DNA from: Taenia hydatigena
Lineage: Eukaryota > Platyhelminthes > Cestoda > Cyclophyllidea > Taeniidae
Reading direction: 5' to 3'
Assembly: GCA_036345935.2 (NCBI GenBank)
Contig: JADWOT020000009.1
Location: 17,395,175 to 17,459,174 of the forward strand
DNA: 64,000 nucleotides
Shown: positions 40,256 through 52,334 of the stretch, piece by piece
Position numbering within the stretch: the stretch's first letter is position 1
How the letters are laid out: every line of letters starts with the position of its first letter
Notes under the pieces: generated by a model
What the model saw: only the letters and a program-made list of their open reading frames with translations
Database searches by the model: none
Told to the model about the DNA's origin: nothing
Program-made: the position numbers and the translations under genes

Positions 40256-40850
40256 ATCGCATAACAACAAATGCACTTTTTTCTTTGCGTTTAAGTTGGC
40301 TAATAATCTCATAAAGGAAATGGACAAATAAGCGCAAACGTGCGACCAGTAAGAACCTATCAAGGAGGATTGAGAAATGCAGACCAAGTACCTAATTTAT
40401 TGTTGGATTTTTCCACAAATTTGCACTCACTAATCAATATCCATCTTTCCTAGAATAACAAGCCACACAACATACCGCACGAGCAATCCTATTTAGTCAC
40501 TTAAGTTCTTGCACAGTAAAACAAACAAATACGAAAATATCTCGTGCTTGAAAATAACAAAATCTAAAAAATTAAATAACTTTATTTGTCGAGGAAAATT
40601 ACAAAGGAAATGAATGAAGAGACAAGATTCAGCAGAAATGAGCTCTTTTGAAGGAGACAGAAGAGTACTAATAGTAACAAAAGCTTAAATAACATTAATC
40701 ATGTCAATTTATGCATCGGTTACCAACTCGATTAAAACTGATAAATATTGTGCAACTTACTATTGTAAAACTTGGTTTGTATTGCAAGACTAGGTTAACG
40801 AAAGTCCTCAAAACGCAATTTTGTTGGGTTTTATGCGTTACAATGGTTGG

Positions 40851-41035
40851 TGTAGCGTTCCGAGGCTCCCCTAAGGCAAAAGAAGGCAAAGTGTCAGGGT
40901 AGAATGCATATATTCACCGGACAGAGGGAAATAGGCTGCTGGCATGGCCCGGAGGCCAGCCCACGCAGCTGGAGCAGTACGGCCACCTCTGTGACCTTGA
41001 TAGAAACCGGCAGTTCTAACAAACAAAGTACTACA
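40851..41035 (-). mobile_element. Solo LTR of the TRIM family
   Basis: A single 185-bp LTR matching those of the three complete elements at 53.3-60.9 kb, read antisense on the plus strand (TGTAGCG at the left, CTACA at the right). Flanks are GTTGG on the left and TTTGG on the right, a 5-bp target-site duplication with one changed base. A solo LTR of this form normally arises by recombination between the two LTRs of a full element. Confidence 0.85.
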
Positions 41036-41251
41036 TTTGGCTTATTCGACTTCCAGTGACTCCTCTTAACGACTTTTTATCTTAACTAACCACACCGTTG
41101 GTGCCTCCTGTGGTTATTTCGTGCTTCTATCAGTGACTAACCTGTATGCTATGCTTTGGGAGTGGGACTTTGTTCCTTCTAGATGAGTCTAGATTTTCCG
41201 ACAGATAAGGACGAACACTTATTGAAGGATGAGTGCATTTCCTTCTGCAAT

Positions 41252-41280
41252 TCTAAATGGATCCTACGAATCCATTTAGA
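41252..41280. repeat. Perfect 11-bp inverted repeat with 7-base loop
   Basis: TCTAAATGGAT at 41252-41262 and ATCCATTTAGA at 41270-41280 are exact reverse complements with a 7-base spacer. The surrounding open frames (41183-41467 plus, 41179-41652 minus) have no recognised homology. Confidence 0.7.
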
Positions 41281-44200
41281 GTCGATGGGCGTCATCGCAG
41301 CACATTGCAAGGAACCTAGACTTGACACTTTAGCCTCATCAGTTTTCAATTTCTCACAAAGTACTATTTTTTGGCCGAAGGTTCTGACAAAGATTTTTAA
41401 TGAGCCTGAAATGGTGCACAGATCTTCAGGACAGGAGGAGGATGAAAGAGAAGAGGACTTAATGTGATTGCGCAAGACAATAAGAGAAGGAAAAAACGAA
41501 GCAGCTGTTCGCGTCCCAGCAACTACGGGTAGATTTGTTGGAGCATGCGTCCCCAATGCATCAGAGCATAGCGGACCAGGCACTGTTGACCTAGGAAGAA
41601 GGCGAACGCCCATTTGGGGGTGGAGGTTACACTTTTCTGCAGACAGTCGCACATGTCATGACACGTGGACGGGCATTCCACAGTTTATCAACGTATAGCA
41701 AACCTTAACCGGTAACCGAACATCCAAGGCACATTAAAGAAATTACCCCAACAAATTGTCACACTTGTAATTTTTATTCAAAATACTGTACACACACAAA
41801 ACCATGCTCCTCTCGAATACCTAGGATACCATCAAGGCGAGCGATAGACAAATGTGAATCAGTTACTCCCGTCCCGACGAGAAAGCGAAACAAGTGGCCC
41901 CAATCCCCAACACAAGTAAACGGAATGACACTAACACAAACCCTCATTAAAGAATTGCACGACCAAACAAACCGCCAAGGGCATTGGGAACTAGAGTGCA
42001 ACTAATTTTTATCTACTAACTATAAAGTCATTTCCATCTGATCACCATCGGATTGTGAGCATACAAGACCAAACCACACGGAGAATTGGAGACATATCCC
42101 ATCGAAGTAGACAAGTGAAAGAGGACAAAAACAAAATTTAATGTGAATAGAAATGCACATAAATTACGCACAACTGTGGTTTAGTGAGTTCCACCTCTAA
42201 ACCTGTATCTGCACCGGCGAATGTGTGCTTTCTGTCTACGACGACGTTATGAAGGTAGAGATTACCACACAGCACCGCGCCATGTTTTGCAGACTTTCAA
42301 CAGTTTCAGCGAAGATTCATCAGCAAACACCGATCACCAAAATGCACCCCAACATCAGTAGTGTTCATTCGCAGATTGGGAGGTAAAAGTGTCCATTCGT
42401 CTCCACTTATTTCTTGGTAGTAGAATTCACAGTCCCCATACATCTATCCATCTACCCTTCACCACATGAGCCAGCAGGCTCAACCCGAAAAAGAGATCCC
42501 CATTCCTACGGAAGGAGAATGAGATGTAAGGCAACAATCTCGATCATGGTGAAGTTATGCGGTAATCTTACCAGGCCGATCGGCGGGTTGACACTTATAT
42601 TTGTTCAAATCGCGCCTGCTACAATTGGTGAAGACGTGTTCAGCTCGTCAATGGAGAGGAGAACACTTATTTTACCCTTTCCGGTGGTGATGCAGCTGTA
42701 TCCATCCTGCCACCAGCCCCACAGGTACAATTCGTGTGCTACTTGAACAGGGGTCTTGGTTATTATAGAGGTCAAGTGATGCAATAGACAGCTGGACAAG
42801 GATCTGGGTGGGTTTGGGTGCCGACCTGGGTCGATTGCAAGGTCAAATGACGTCACATACGAGTCTATGTAGACTCTCTGTCAGGTGACTCGTGTGGGAA
42901 CCCTATTGGTTAGGACCAAGGTCACCACACTACCGCCTTAAGGTCACGTCAAGAGGTCATTACGTGCATATATGACCCATAATTAGTAGCTACACAGCAT
43001 AGATAGCCCAGAGGCGCGGGTTACGACGCCTAGGAAGAGGAGATCACTCCTGACTCCCAGCAGGCGAGTGAGCCGGCAATGACGACGCTGACGAATAAGC
43101 GAACTGAACTACGCGCCTAGGCGCGGTCAGTGCACGACAGTAAGGCAGTCGAAAAGGCCGGCCCGCGGGGTAGGCTCACTCGACAGCGCCCGGGGACGAA
43201 TCAACAAGGCAAAAACAGTTGAACTGGCGTTTTATCCTATCACAAATATGTATGAAAATAAATGAATTGGGCGCTGAAAAGAAAATCGAGAGTGAAGTTG
43301 AAGTCACCTACCAAATCCTATTAATGTCGTTAAGAGAACGTCAAATCCGATTTCGTGCAGTGCCTTCAAAACGCAGACACACACAAATATTTTTCGTGTA
43401 AATCGGAACCTTAGCGGCTCATTGGGTTCGGAAACGCGGAGCTCACACAAAAACCCAAATAATAAATGAGCCCGGTGTAACGAAATAGGCACACGAAAAC
43501 GAGAATTCTTCAAGTGGGACCAATCTCAAGTGCACAAGTTGTCAACGATGGTTGTGTAATGCAACAAATAAATTTGCGATAACAACTTACTGCCTTGACT
43601 AAGTAACTCCCGATTTTCGTGTCGAAGAGACGAAAGAGTCAAACTCATTGGTAGAGGCTGAGGGAGCTGAAGAAGGTTGCAATTCCGTCAAGTCAAATAC
43701 TCTAAACCTTTCCGCCTCTTTGAAATATACTCAGCGAGGTTCTTCATTTTCATGCCGGTTCTAACTTGCATACGAATTGCATGATGTCTTAGATAACCAC
43801 GTTTTCGTGGCCCATTAAGTATCGAGGAAAGCGGGGGAGGACCCAGTATAACTTAATCTAAACAACAGAAAACCAAACTGATCGAGCGATCCAAAGCTGG
43901 TGGAAGATTGTTTGCATTAGTTACTCGACAATGGAGTTGAGAAAAACTTTAACCCAAAACGACTAGAGAGACCATAGCGACACTGTACCACCACTATTAG
44001 ACATTGGTCCTAAAAATGCCCTACAAAGCAAAAAAACGTCCGGTGACGACTTTAACCAACATCGTCAATCAAACCAAATAAGCGAAAAATAAATTATATA
44101 TAGCAATTCAAGTAGCGACGAAATTTAACCGAGGTGTTCAGACTCAATTTTTCTATTACAAATGAATGGAAAATTTGTACCAACACTTAACAGCACACAA

Positions 44201-44890
44201 CATTCAACGCACGTGCACTTAATGAGCACTTGAGTTCAGCGACTCAGTTGACCTTAAATTGCGCTAATTTTATTATCCTTCTTCGCTGCAATGCATAGAG
44301 AACTGCAGATGTTAAAAATGAAAATACTTCAGTAATTTAAGTTCTGTTTGGAAATAGACATCTTAATGTGCCAAACAAACAGAACGTTGGAAATGGTGAG
44401 TGCAAAGTGCTGCTGAAAATTCAAAGTTTGATTTTCCAAAGCATCACCAGATAAAGAGTAGGAACTCTCTACTAATAGCTGATAAATACAACGAATTATA
44501 CCACCGTGCGCATAAATGTATTTGACACTTGTAGGATGTTCAAAGTACTCGGCATCCCAGGTCATACCTGACGTAGCCACAAATCGTAGATGGGCCACTG
44601 CTAAATTTTGGACCTATGAGGCTCTTACAGGTTGATCTCAAGCCTCTTTTCAATAGGTTTCATTTACGAACTAGGAACGATATTGTAGGACAGACTATTT
44701 GTTTTCTGCTCATGAAATGACTGGAGGCTACTTGCATATCACAAAGCCAGGCTGTATGGCGTGTCACATGCAGCTGTCCTTTTTTAACACGGAAACGACA
44801 GGGAAATAAAAAATAACACGTTTTTGTACAACAAATTAACATTCACGCATGACAATTTACCACAAGGCTTTCATGAGAGCAGGTAGTTAC
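41281..44890. other. Non-coding stretch apart from the regulatory-like island
   Basis: No gene supported. Apart from the island at 42769-43200 I see only unremarkable AT-rich sequence and short open frames without homology. Confidence 0.4.
42769..43200. promoter_or_regulatory. Promoter-like GC-rich island with AGGTCA half-sites and a CRE
   Basis: Six RGGTCA nuclear-receptor half-sites lie within about 210 bp: 42769, 42840, 42919, 42941, 42954 and, inverted, 42973. A full CRE palindrome TGACGTCA is at 42848-42855 and an inverted CCAAT box (ATTGG) at 42905-42909. About 250 bp of GC-rich sequence follows, with CCGCGGGG and GCGCCTAGGCGC. This looks like a promoter, or the regulatory LTR of an unrecognised retroelement (TGTCAGG near 42879). 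No gene could be attached to it, so the role is inferred. Confidence 0.4.
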
Positions 44891-45070
44891 TGTAGTACCG
44901 GTTCCGGTCAAGGTCACAGAGGTGTCCATATTGCCCTAGCTGCGCAGGCTGGCCTCCGGGCCATGCCAGCAGCTTATTTCCTTCTGTCCGTTGAATATAT
45001 ATATATATATATATATTCGATCCTAGCATTCTGCCTTCTTTTGCCTTCGAGAGAACCTCGGGACACTACA
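44891..45070 (+). mobile_element. Solo LTR of the TRIM family
   Basis: A 180-bp LTR in sense orientation, starting TGTAGTACCGG and ending GACACTACA. It is flanked on both sides by GTTAC, a perfect 5-bp target-site duplication (44886-44890 and 45071-45075). It has lost about 17 bp near its start relative to other copies, and its TATA region is expanded to a longer AT tract (about 44996-45016). Confidence 0.9.
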
Positions 45071-45794
45071 GTTACTTCCATCGTCTTTATCTTTTTAAGC
45101 AATTCTCCTCTGGAACTAGTGATATCTTCTAATGAAATTGATAAACCATTTTGCTAGGAATTTCATCTCCATTCAAATTTCTTCGTCACTAGAATTAAAA
45201 GAGCCAATTGGTTCCCGCCCCATACCATTCCCTCACGCAGTTATCAAATGCCTGGGTAAAGTAACAACCACTTGAGGAGACGTAGGATGGGGTAATTACA
45301 AAGAGAAAGGATGGAGTAGTGTCTTCTACTTCGTTTAGTCTCAGTCAGAAGGCAAATTACTTGGCTAGTTCAGCTGTGCGACAATGCGCATCTCAGGGTA
45401 TCTGTAGTCGCTTCTGACGGTTCCAAAAAAAGTTCTTTCACAGATTCGACGGGCAGAGCTTTAAACTTGTATCTTATTTAATGTTTCATGAATTTGCTCA
45501 CAGAGAACAACTCGGCAATCAGCATTAGGGGATGCAGAGGTGCTCTGATTAATGGTGGCCCGCTACTGGGGAAATAAAATCTCTTCTCATGGTTGGTTTG
45601 AACAAAGGGAAATGAAAGAGCGCGGTGAATTTTTATGCTAACTCGTTACCAATCATGGATTCAAACAAGTTCCGAGTAGGTAAAATGAGTTAAATGAAAT
45701 GGAAACAAGTGCCTTACGGCCTATTGAGTGTTTTACTCATGATACATTGTAATAAAACACCGTACAGGGAAGTAGTAACGGGTCTCCTCTCAAG

Positions 45795-47114
45795 CCCAGC
45801 TGACCCAGCTAAGGTCAAATGAGCCGCCAACACTTTTGCTTACAAAATATGCAAAATGCGGCCATAATCATGTTTATATTACCGGTTTCGTCCTTCAATA
45901 AAGCATTGGTTGCACATCATTCACATCAGCGTCATGTGGAACGCAGTCTGATGGACCTCCAGGCGTCACAACACATCCCATTGTGGGTTAACATCCACCA
46001 CAAGGTGCAAAGTCTGCTTATCCGACAAATGACTTACCCTTGTCTGTAACAGTTCTTTCCTCCATCACTCATTCATTCACCTGCTCCTCTGTCTACCCAT
46101 CTCCCTGTCTGTCTGTCTGTCTGATGCTCAGTTAATGAGTTGGACTCGCACTCCACCCTGTCACAACCTGTCAGCAAGCAATCGACCACTTCACTCCAAT
46201 CGTGCTGCTTTCATTTTCCAGTATCCAAAGCCTCTCCATCTACTTCCTCGCATTCCACACACGATCACACTGACCAAGTAATTCCACGTCCTCGTCGTGA
46301 CAACTACGACACACATTACACACCATCCGACTGGACACATCGGTTGTGGCAGCATCAGGTCTTCTGTGGTTTCATGACGCTCTACCTCCTCCAAGTCACT
46401 TTCAATGTCTCCACACTGAACTCTCAGACATGGTGCAAGAGTGGCAATTGTGGCACACGAACCTCTCCTCAATTCTGCCTTCTTGTGGCAATTGGGTGTC
46501 ATTCTTGTCAACGTTTCCATCAACAGCTTCATTCGTGCAGCAGAAAAAGGCGAACTCTCCCACGGTAGGGGATGCATGTGACACAAGCCAATAGAAGACC
46601 TCTTCTAGCTCAAACCTTAGAGAAGTGGCCAAGTTGAACTAATAAACAGCCTTGCCAACAGTCACCAATGTAGCGTTGTAGTAAGCACTTGTGGGTCATG
46701 TTGGACGGTGTGAGGTCGAGCGCGGTGAGGTGAGGTCACGAGCACCTCACACTAATGCTTAGTGGTGCTACAATTCGTATTGTGATGACACCTCATCTAA
46801 ACATACCTCAACCCCTTTCCACTTTGCGCCCCCTTCATAGCCCTCTCACCAATTACGCTTCCACGTCTCTCTTCGTTCTCGGTTCTCCATCATCCACCAT
46901 CCATCACCACGTGACCGTCATTGCCATTGGCCAGCATCAATGCCTTCAAGTGACCTAAACTTGGATTCGGAATTTGGAGATAGTAATGGTGTGGGACAGT
47001 GATGCACCTCGTGCCTTCCAACATGATTCGCCTCTTGTCACATTGCCTGAGTAGACGTTATACGAATGTAGCATCCACCGCGGCAACTGACGCGGTCGTT
47101 ACAAGAAGGACGGA
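45795..47114 (-). mobile_element. 1.3-kb inverted repeat element, copy A
   Basis: Nearly identical to the reverse complement of 55557-56885. The core (about 46140-46700) differs at only a few percent of positions; the outer parts are more diverged. Within it, 46669-47103 is 435 bp bounded (sense, minus strand) by TGTAACG and CGCTACA and followed by TTGGTGACTG. That resembles an LTR followed by a primer-binding site, like the junction in the TRIM family. No second LTR is present, and weak similarity continues about 30 bp past the outer end, so the LTR reading is tentative. A short frame shared with copy B contains VCHNCHSC, but it begins with TTG in both copies and has no known family. Confidence 0.7.
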
Positions 47115-47368
47115 ATGAGTGACTAAGACTCAGTCTGTTTATGATCTAAGAAAAAACTTCTGCATCCAATAGATAAATTAGCTTGATAGTACATGTCGAG
47201 GCTAAAAGGATCATAATGCTTGTACTTGATGCATAAGAAATGAATTAAGTAGGGATGTTAAGGCTGCATATATTAAAACCTGATCGGAGTAAATCATGGG
47301 ATGACGACCACGTGATTTGGCCACGCAAGTCAGAATGGCCATGTCAACTAGGCCCCACAAGTTACAAA

Positions 47369-47439
47369 CCAATCAGAGTGAAGCCAGACCGAAATTAATT
47401 GGCCTATTGGACACATGAATGCTTCGTGGCTTGACCAAT
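47369..47439 (+). promoter_or_regulatory. CCAAT-box cluster upstream of the universal stress protein gene
   Basis: CCAAT at 47369-47373, inverted ATTGG at 47406-47410 and CCAAT at 47435-47439. Spacing is about 30-37 bp, as often seen in NF-Y-bound promoters. The last box lies about 85 bp before the start codon. An AT-rich TATA-like string (CATATATTAAAA) lies farther upstream at 47267-47278. A pyrimidine-rich ATTTCAG at 47496-47502 could be a splice or spliced-leader acceptor just before the ATG. Confidence 0.5.
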
Positions 47440-47523
47440 CAGCACACGCCTAGATGCCAGCGTCCATGCACACTTGTCTGCATCCACTTTTTCACATTTC
47501 AGTTTCCTCTTCTCGGTCTCGGT

Positions 47524-48150
47524 ATGTCGTCTCCCACGCCTGCCTCCGACCCGCCAGCACAACGCTCTCATCGAGCCTCAACTCGAAGTAATTCAGAGAG
47601 TGAGGACTATCTAGCCAATGTTAAGCGTCGGATCCTTCTCTCGGTAGATGGAAATGAAAGCAGCAATCGAGCATTTGAATGGTATACAAACAATTTTGCC
47701 AGGGAGGATGATGGTCTACTTCTTGTTCATGTTGTTGAACCCGTCAATACTGGCATTAACTATGGTCTTGCCAGCAAACCGGCTTTTCTTACTGATGATT
47801 TTAGCCGACACGTTCAAGAATTGGTTGACCAAGGTCGTGAGCTTGGCAAACGGTACCTTCACAGGTGCAAAGGCACGGGTATTAGAGCCCGGTTTATGCT
47901 TCACATTGGTGCCAAACCGGGCGAACACATTTGTCGCCTAGCAAAGGAACAGCAAGCCGATATGATCGTGATGGGTAGCCGGGGCATGGGACGCATCCGT
48001 AGGACCCTTCTGGGCAGCGTCAGCGACTTCGTTCTCCATCACGCCGGGATACCCGTAGTGATCATTCCACCGCCCAAAAAGACCTCCGAATCTGCCTCAC
48101 AGTCTGAAGATACCTCGGCGAGAGTTAAACAAAGGCAGTCCATTGCATAA
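47524..48150 (+). CDS. Universal stress protein (UspA domain), single exon
   Basis: A 208-residue protein of the universal stress protein family, small alpha/beta proteins that bind ATP or other nucleotides and are expanded in flatworms. The first 34 residues are a serine- and proline-rich tail. Residues 36-46 (RRILLSVDGNE) form the first strand with the conserved aspartate, VHVVEP (68-73) is the second strand, and ADMIVMGSRGMG (145-156) leads into the nucleotide-binding pattern G-x2-G-x9-G-S (G151, G154, G164, S165). Residues 176-183 (IPVVIIPP) are the final strand. A second Ser-rich tail of about 25 residues follows. The frame is open farther upstream to a methionine at 47419, but the domain and a nearby acceptor-like site favour the ATG at 47524. 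No intron interrupts the domain. The exact biological role of flatworm members is not established. Confidence 0.93.
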   Translation: MSSPTPASDPPAQRSHRASTRSNSESEDYLANVKRRILLSVDGNESSNRAFEWYTNNFAREDDGLLLVHVVEPVNTGINYGLASKPAFLTDDFSRHVQELVDQGRELGKRYLHRCKGTGIRARFMLHIGAKPGEHICRLAKEQQADMIVMGSRGMGRIRRTLLGSVSDFVLHHAGIPVVIIPPPKKTSESASQSEDTSARVKQRQSIA

Positions 48151-48425
48151 AGTACCCGAAGAGTGGTTCATCTCCATCCTCCAATCCATTCAATTCGATT
48201 CGCTCCTCATTTCTTTATCCCATCCTTTCTTGGTAATTTATTTAATCTTATCGTGAGTGTATATATGTTGCAGATACCTATGCAGAGGCCTTCAGACCTG
48301 TTCTTTATGATGAATGCCTAACAGTTGGAAATTGTTTTCTCTCTAGTCGTGTCATTTACGAAGCAGAGCCATAATCCTGCTTTTGTCTCGTAATGCTAAT
48401 AACGTCATGCTAAAACTCCATAAAT

Positions 48426-48431
48426 AATAAA
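48426..48431 (+). terminator. Polyadenylation signal of the universal stress protein gene
   Basis: AATAAA 276 bp after the stop codon, followed by a T- and GT-rich stretch (TTTATTCTTTCGTGTTC). It fits the end of a short 3' UTR. Confidence 0.65.
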
Positions 48432-50355
48432 GGCCTTTATTCTTTCGTGTTCATTATTTTCACGAACTGTCACTTCCCTCGTCCCTTGACATGATATACC
48501 CACAAAAAAGGCTAACTGACGTACACAGAATGCTTTGTTTATTGAGCTCTACTCGTTCTGGTCCGCGGACAAATCTGTGTGGGACACGATTGCATCACAG
48601 GTGTCTGTGCGCGACCTCTAGCACTTGTTTACTCAATGGTGCATGATCTGCGGGGGCCACTGAACCTCTTTCTCCACGCGGTGCTACACAACTGGGGTTG
48701 TATCCGCACTTCAGTGCTCGTAGTGGAGATGAGCTTTTGCTGCCAACTTTTTTTCAGGCTCCTGGCATGTGCATCAAGATGTATATCTTTGTTTTCGGCG
48801 TCGTTCGCGCCACGTGCTATGGAAAGGGTCTTTTATTCGCATCAGGGCAAAGGGAGAGGAGGTGGGGAGTGAAAAGCTAGCTAGACGTTCCATATGCTAA
48901 ACATTTCGGCGGCAATGCCGCCCATGGCGTCGCACGCACGACGGTAATTTGGTCCAGCTCAGTCGTCGGAGTCGCTCGCCTCCCTTAACAGCAGTCCCGA
49001 TGACCTTGCCGCCAGTAATAAAAACGGATCATGGACACCCAAAGGGGACTGTTTAGCCAATTATAAAAGTAGAATACTTGTCACCTGAACCTCCAGTTGC
49101 CATAACCTGGGGCCTCATCTGGGTCCTATGGGCTCTCTAAGCCGATAATCAATAAACAGGTCCTCTGAGCAGTTGTCTTTATTGGTCGATGAGCGCGGTG
49201 ATTACAGTTATGCGTGGCTATAGTAACTGGTTGAATCGAGCCAATTAGGTGGGAGTGAAGGTGAGCACGGCTCTTGAAGGAGTCGGGAGAGTACTCCTCG
49301 ATTAGAGCTTCTGGAAAGTGCAGCAGAAATGCTTTTAGGGTGTTGGAGGCATTCACAGAGCAAGGTGAATAAATTTGTGCCGGCTTTATCAGTGAAAATC
49401 ATCTTAGGCTGTCCGCTATCGCGATGTTTAACCCGCTCCTAACTAGGAAGTAACTTCCATTTGTCTGTCACGTGGATACCTACCACCAGGAAGGGCCGCT
49501 CAGGTTATGATTCCGGGGGGTAGGAAACAGGAGGCCATGCTTTGTCTTACACGGGCAGAAGGGAACTGTCCCCACTTTTCAAAAGAAGGGGTTTTCCTCC
49601 ACCGCTTCGAGTGGTTAGACTTCAGTTCTGAATGCTTATGTGATGCGGGTAATTTCAAAGTGGACCGAAAAGAGCTGAGAAAAGGAATGAATGAGCGTAA
49701 ACATTGGTCTGCGTTTCCCACGTTCCTACCCACAACATTAAGTCATTGCATAAACCTCGGCCAGGGTCGGCAGTCCGCACCATTTTGGTCACTTGGTATC
49801 ACACAACATTTGTCCGCTCTGGTAGGTAGCCCGACTTCCCCAAATGGTTCATTTGTGCTGGAGAATATGAATGGGTCGGTTTAGAAGGGTCCATTAAAAA
49901 GACATCGCAACCCTTTGTAAGGCTGGGATTTCACTCCTGTTGTACCGGCTTTCGCATGGAAGGACACTGATGACTTGCCCTCTGGGTAGCCATAAAACTC
50001 CAAATGCTCAGGGTCATTAGTCGGAGTGGTGGAATGGGAAGAATTATCCCTTCTTGGCCATTAACCATTCTGGCATTCTAGCACAACCTCCTCCCAATCA
50101 GCCTGAGGCATTTAAGAGGAGCTTTTCACTTGTGGTGGAGGGAGGAAATGAGAATTGGTCAGAGGAAGGGCACAGATTAACACCGCTGTTGTGAGGGTCT
50201 CCGAAGGGGTCTTAATTTCAACAGCTTAGGTATTTTACTGCGCGAACGCGATAATAACCGCCATTACTTATTCAATCGCTGTTTAAATTCTCAAGCAATT
50301 TAGTTTTGCTAGAATTAAGGTAAGCAATTTATTACAAGGGGCCGGGAGAGTGCAT

Positions 50356-50377
50356 GTCACACATATGTGACGCTAGC
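50356..50377 (+). other. Palindromic motif, copy 4
   Basis: GTCACACATATGTGAC followed directly by GCTAGC. Same pattern as the other three copies; here the flanking palindrome begins G and ends C instead of A and T, so both ends changed together. Confidence 0.7.
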
Positions 50378-52263
50378 GGTAAACATTTTCCAGTGTGATA
50401 GCACTTAGAATTAGAAGTGAGAATCTCAAGTTTCCCCTCCAGTGGATTGGGGACACATGATTTAAGGTCAATTAAGATGTACTTTAGAAAGAAGTGAAGT
50501 ACAAATTTGATATCTGCAGGCATTTACATGCCTTTGGATTCCTTTAACAACATCCTGATGTATTTTTGTATTTACTTTGAAGTAAAATCCAGGACTATCG
50601 AAGATTTTTGGAAGGATTTGGACTGGGTGAATGAGATTTGGCGTAAATCATTGCCTTATCGGATGCCAAGCTACTGTTGACAGCTCCAGTTGACATGCCT
50701 TTAATTGATGATGGAATAGAATGGACAGATGGAGAACAAAGGTGGAGTACAAGCCGACCTGACTGCTGCATTGTTTTCTACCTCCTCTTAGGGAGACAGC
50801 CTTGTCTAGAGGTGGAGATCAATCACTGGCACTACGCGTCTAGGCGTTCGGAAAGACAGGCCACATTCTCACGACTGCCATAATTGTGAAAAAAATATAA
50901 AACCACGGAGCCTTGTTAAAGAGCATACAACAAGAAATTGTTACGATCCATCACCATGGTGCTTGTCAATAAAAGGGAGAGCAAAAGAGGGAATGTCATC
51001 CTCATTATTATTACGCTCTCATTGCATCGCATTTTAAAGCAGGTATTTGCAAGCAGTATTGTCAACGAGAAATTAGAAGGGACCGACAGAATGAGGCAGA
51101 TCATTTTGAAGCATATGGAGTGCATTTTTTTACGCAATTGTCAGGTCCACGGATTTCGCCCTTGCTACTAACAAAGAAGTCAGTAGTATTCTTCAGCCTT
51201 CAAAGCTACCTTAAAAAACGTTGGTTAAAAGAGGAATAAAAAGTCGGATGTATGTGCAGCTAACTGTTAATGAAGCCTTCGTCCTATTCGACCAGAAAGA
51301 TGTCACACATCCTTACATAATTAAGAGGCGGTTGTTATTTGTGCATTGATAATGTGAAGATAGCGAGCTGTCGGTTGTTCCCGACTCCGCTGTTTGGAAT
51401 CGGATTGGAGTGATCGTCTCGCGAATAGGTAGGTGGCACAACTAAATGATTTATTAGTTTTGGGGAAAATATTTACCTTATTTTGGACTCTGTTGAGGGG
51501 CTCTTATTCATTACCATTGTGTAAGTGTTGGTAAGATCATCCTGTTTAAGAGGCATCGCGTGTAGATGACTTGTTTGACTATTCCGTTCACTGATTCCTT
51601 CACTGCCTCACGGCTAAATCAAGAATATCATCACTTTGATCACCTTGATTGCCTCCTTTTTCTTTAAATCTATGAGATTCTGATGGTGGTGAAGGATTAA
51701 GCCATCCTCTGTCGGTCCTTCTCTTACCCCTCCTCCTTCCGGACTTGGTCATGCTTCCCTAATTAATTCGATCATCATCCCCATACGCCCCTGAGGGATG
51801 GCTTTAGGTACAAACAGCGCCGCGTATCACGTGAGGTCTTAGGTCCGGTCAGCTCTCATGCCTCGTAAAAGTCTTTCTATTGTTTATGCATGCAAGCCAT
51901 AAACTAGCCCTAAAAGTACATCCATTTATCCGTGCTGTAGCTTTTTGTGTTGCGTTTCACAGTTCTCTGCTTCTTTTAAACCCATATGACAGGCTTAAAG
52001 TTTGTCTGTTCTGCAAATCGAGCTGAACTCGATTCCAAGCTGCCAGAGCAGAATACCTTACCTAGATGGAGTTCCAGGAGATCAAATAATCGGAGTGATA
52101 AATCCCTCAGCCAAGTTGGAGGTCTTACCATGGTGTGGAGGGGACAGCGTTTCGTAATGCAAGTGGAACGCGGAAGCGGAGGAAGTGTACGAGCTCCAAT
52201 TTCGTTAAACGACGTCCACTTATTTCATCTTATATAAGCGTACAAATTTGAGGATATTTGATA

Positions 52264-52334
52264 ACCGACCGACCGACCGACCGACCGGCCGACCGATCGA
52301 TCGACTGACTGACTGACTGACCGACCGACCAACC
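52264..52334. repeat. CCGA/CTGA tetranucleotide microsatellite
   Basis: A compound array of CCGA, CGAT and CTGA units, about 17 in all. Confidence 0.95.

Noticed and set aside
41179..41652. 157-codon minus-strand frame overlapping 94- and 76-codon plus-strand frames
   Set aside because: Both strands open over the same region, with no homology recognised on either.
42879..43203. GC-rich block as a complete LTR (TGTCAGG to CAACA)
   Set aside because: No second copy, no target-site duplication and no clear primer-binding site were seen, so it is reported only as a regulatory-like island.
46191..46586. Frames shared by the two 1.3-kb inverted elements as a new zinc-finger gene
   Set aside because: Several frames are open at once, one shared frame starts only at TTG, and the CxxCxxC string alone is too little to call a protein.
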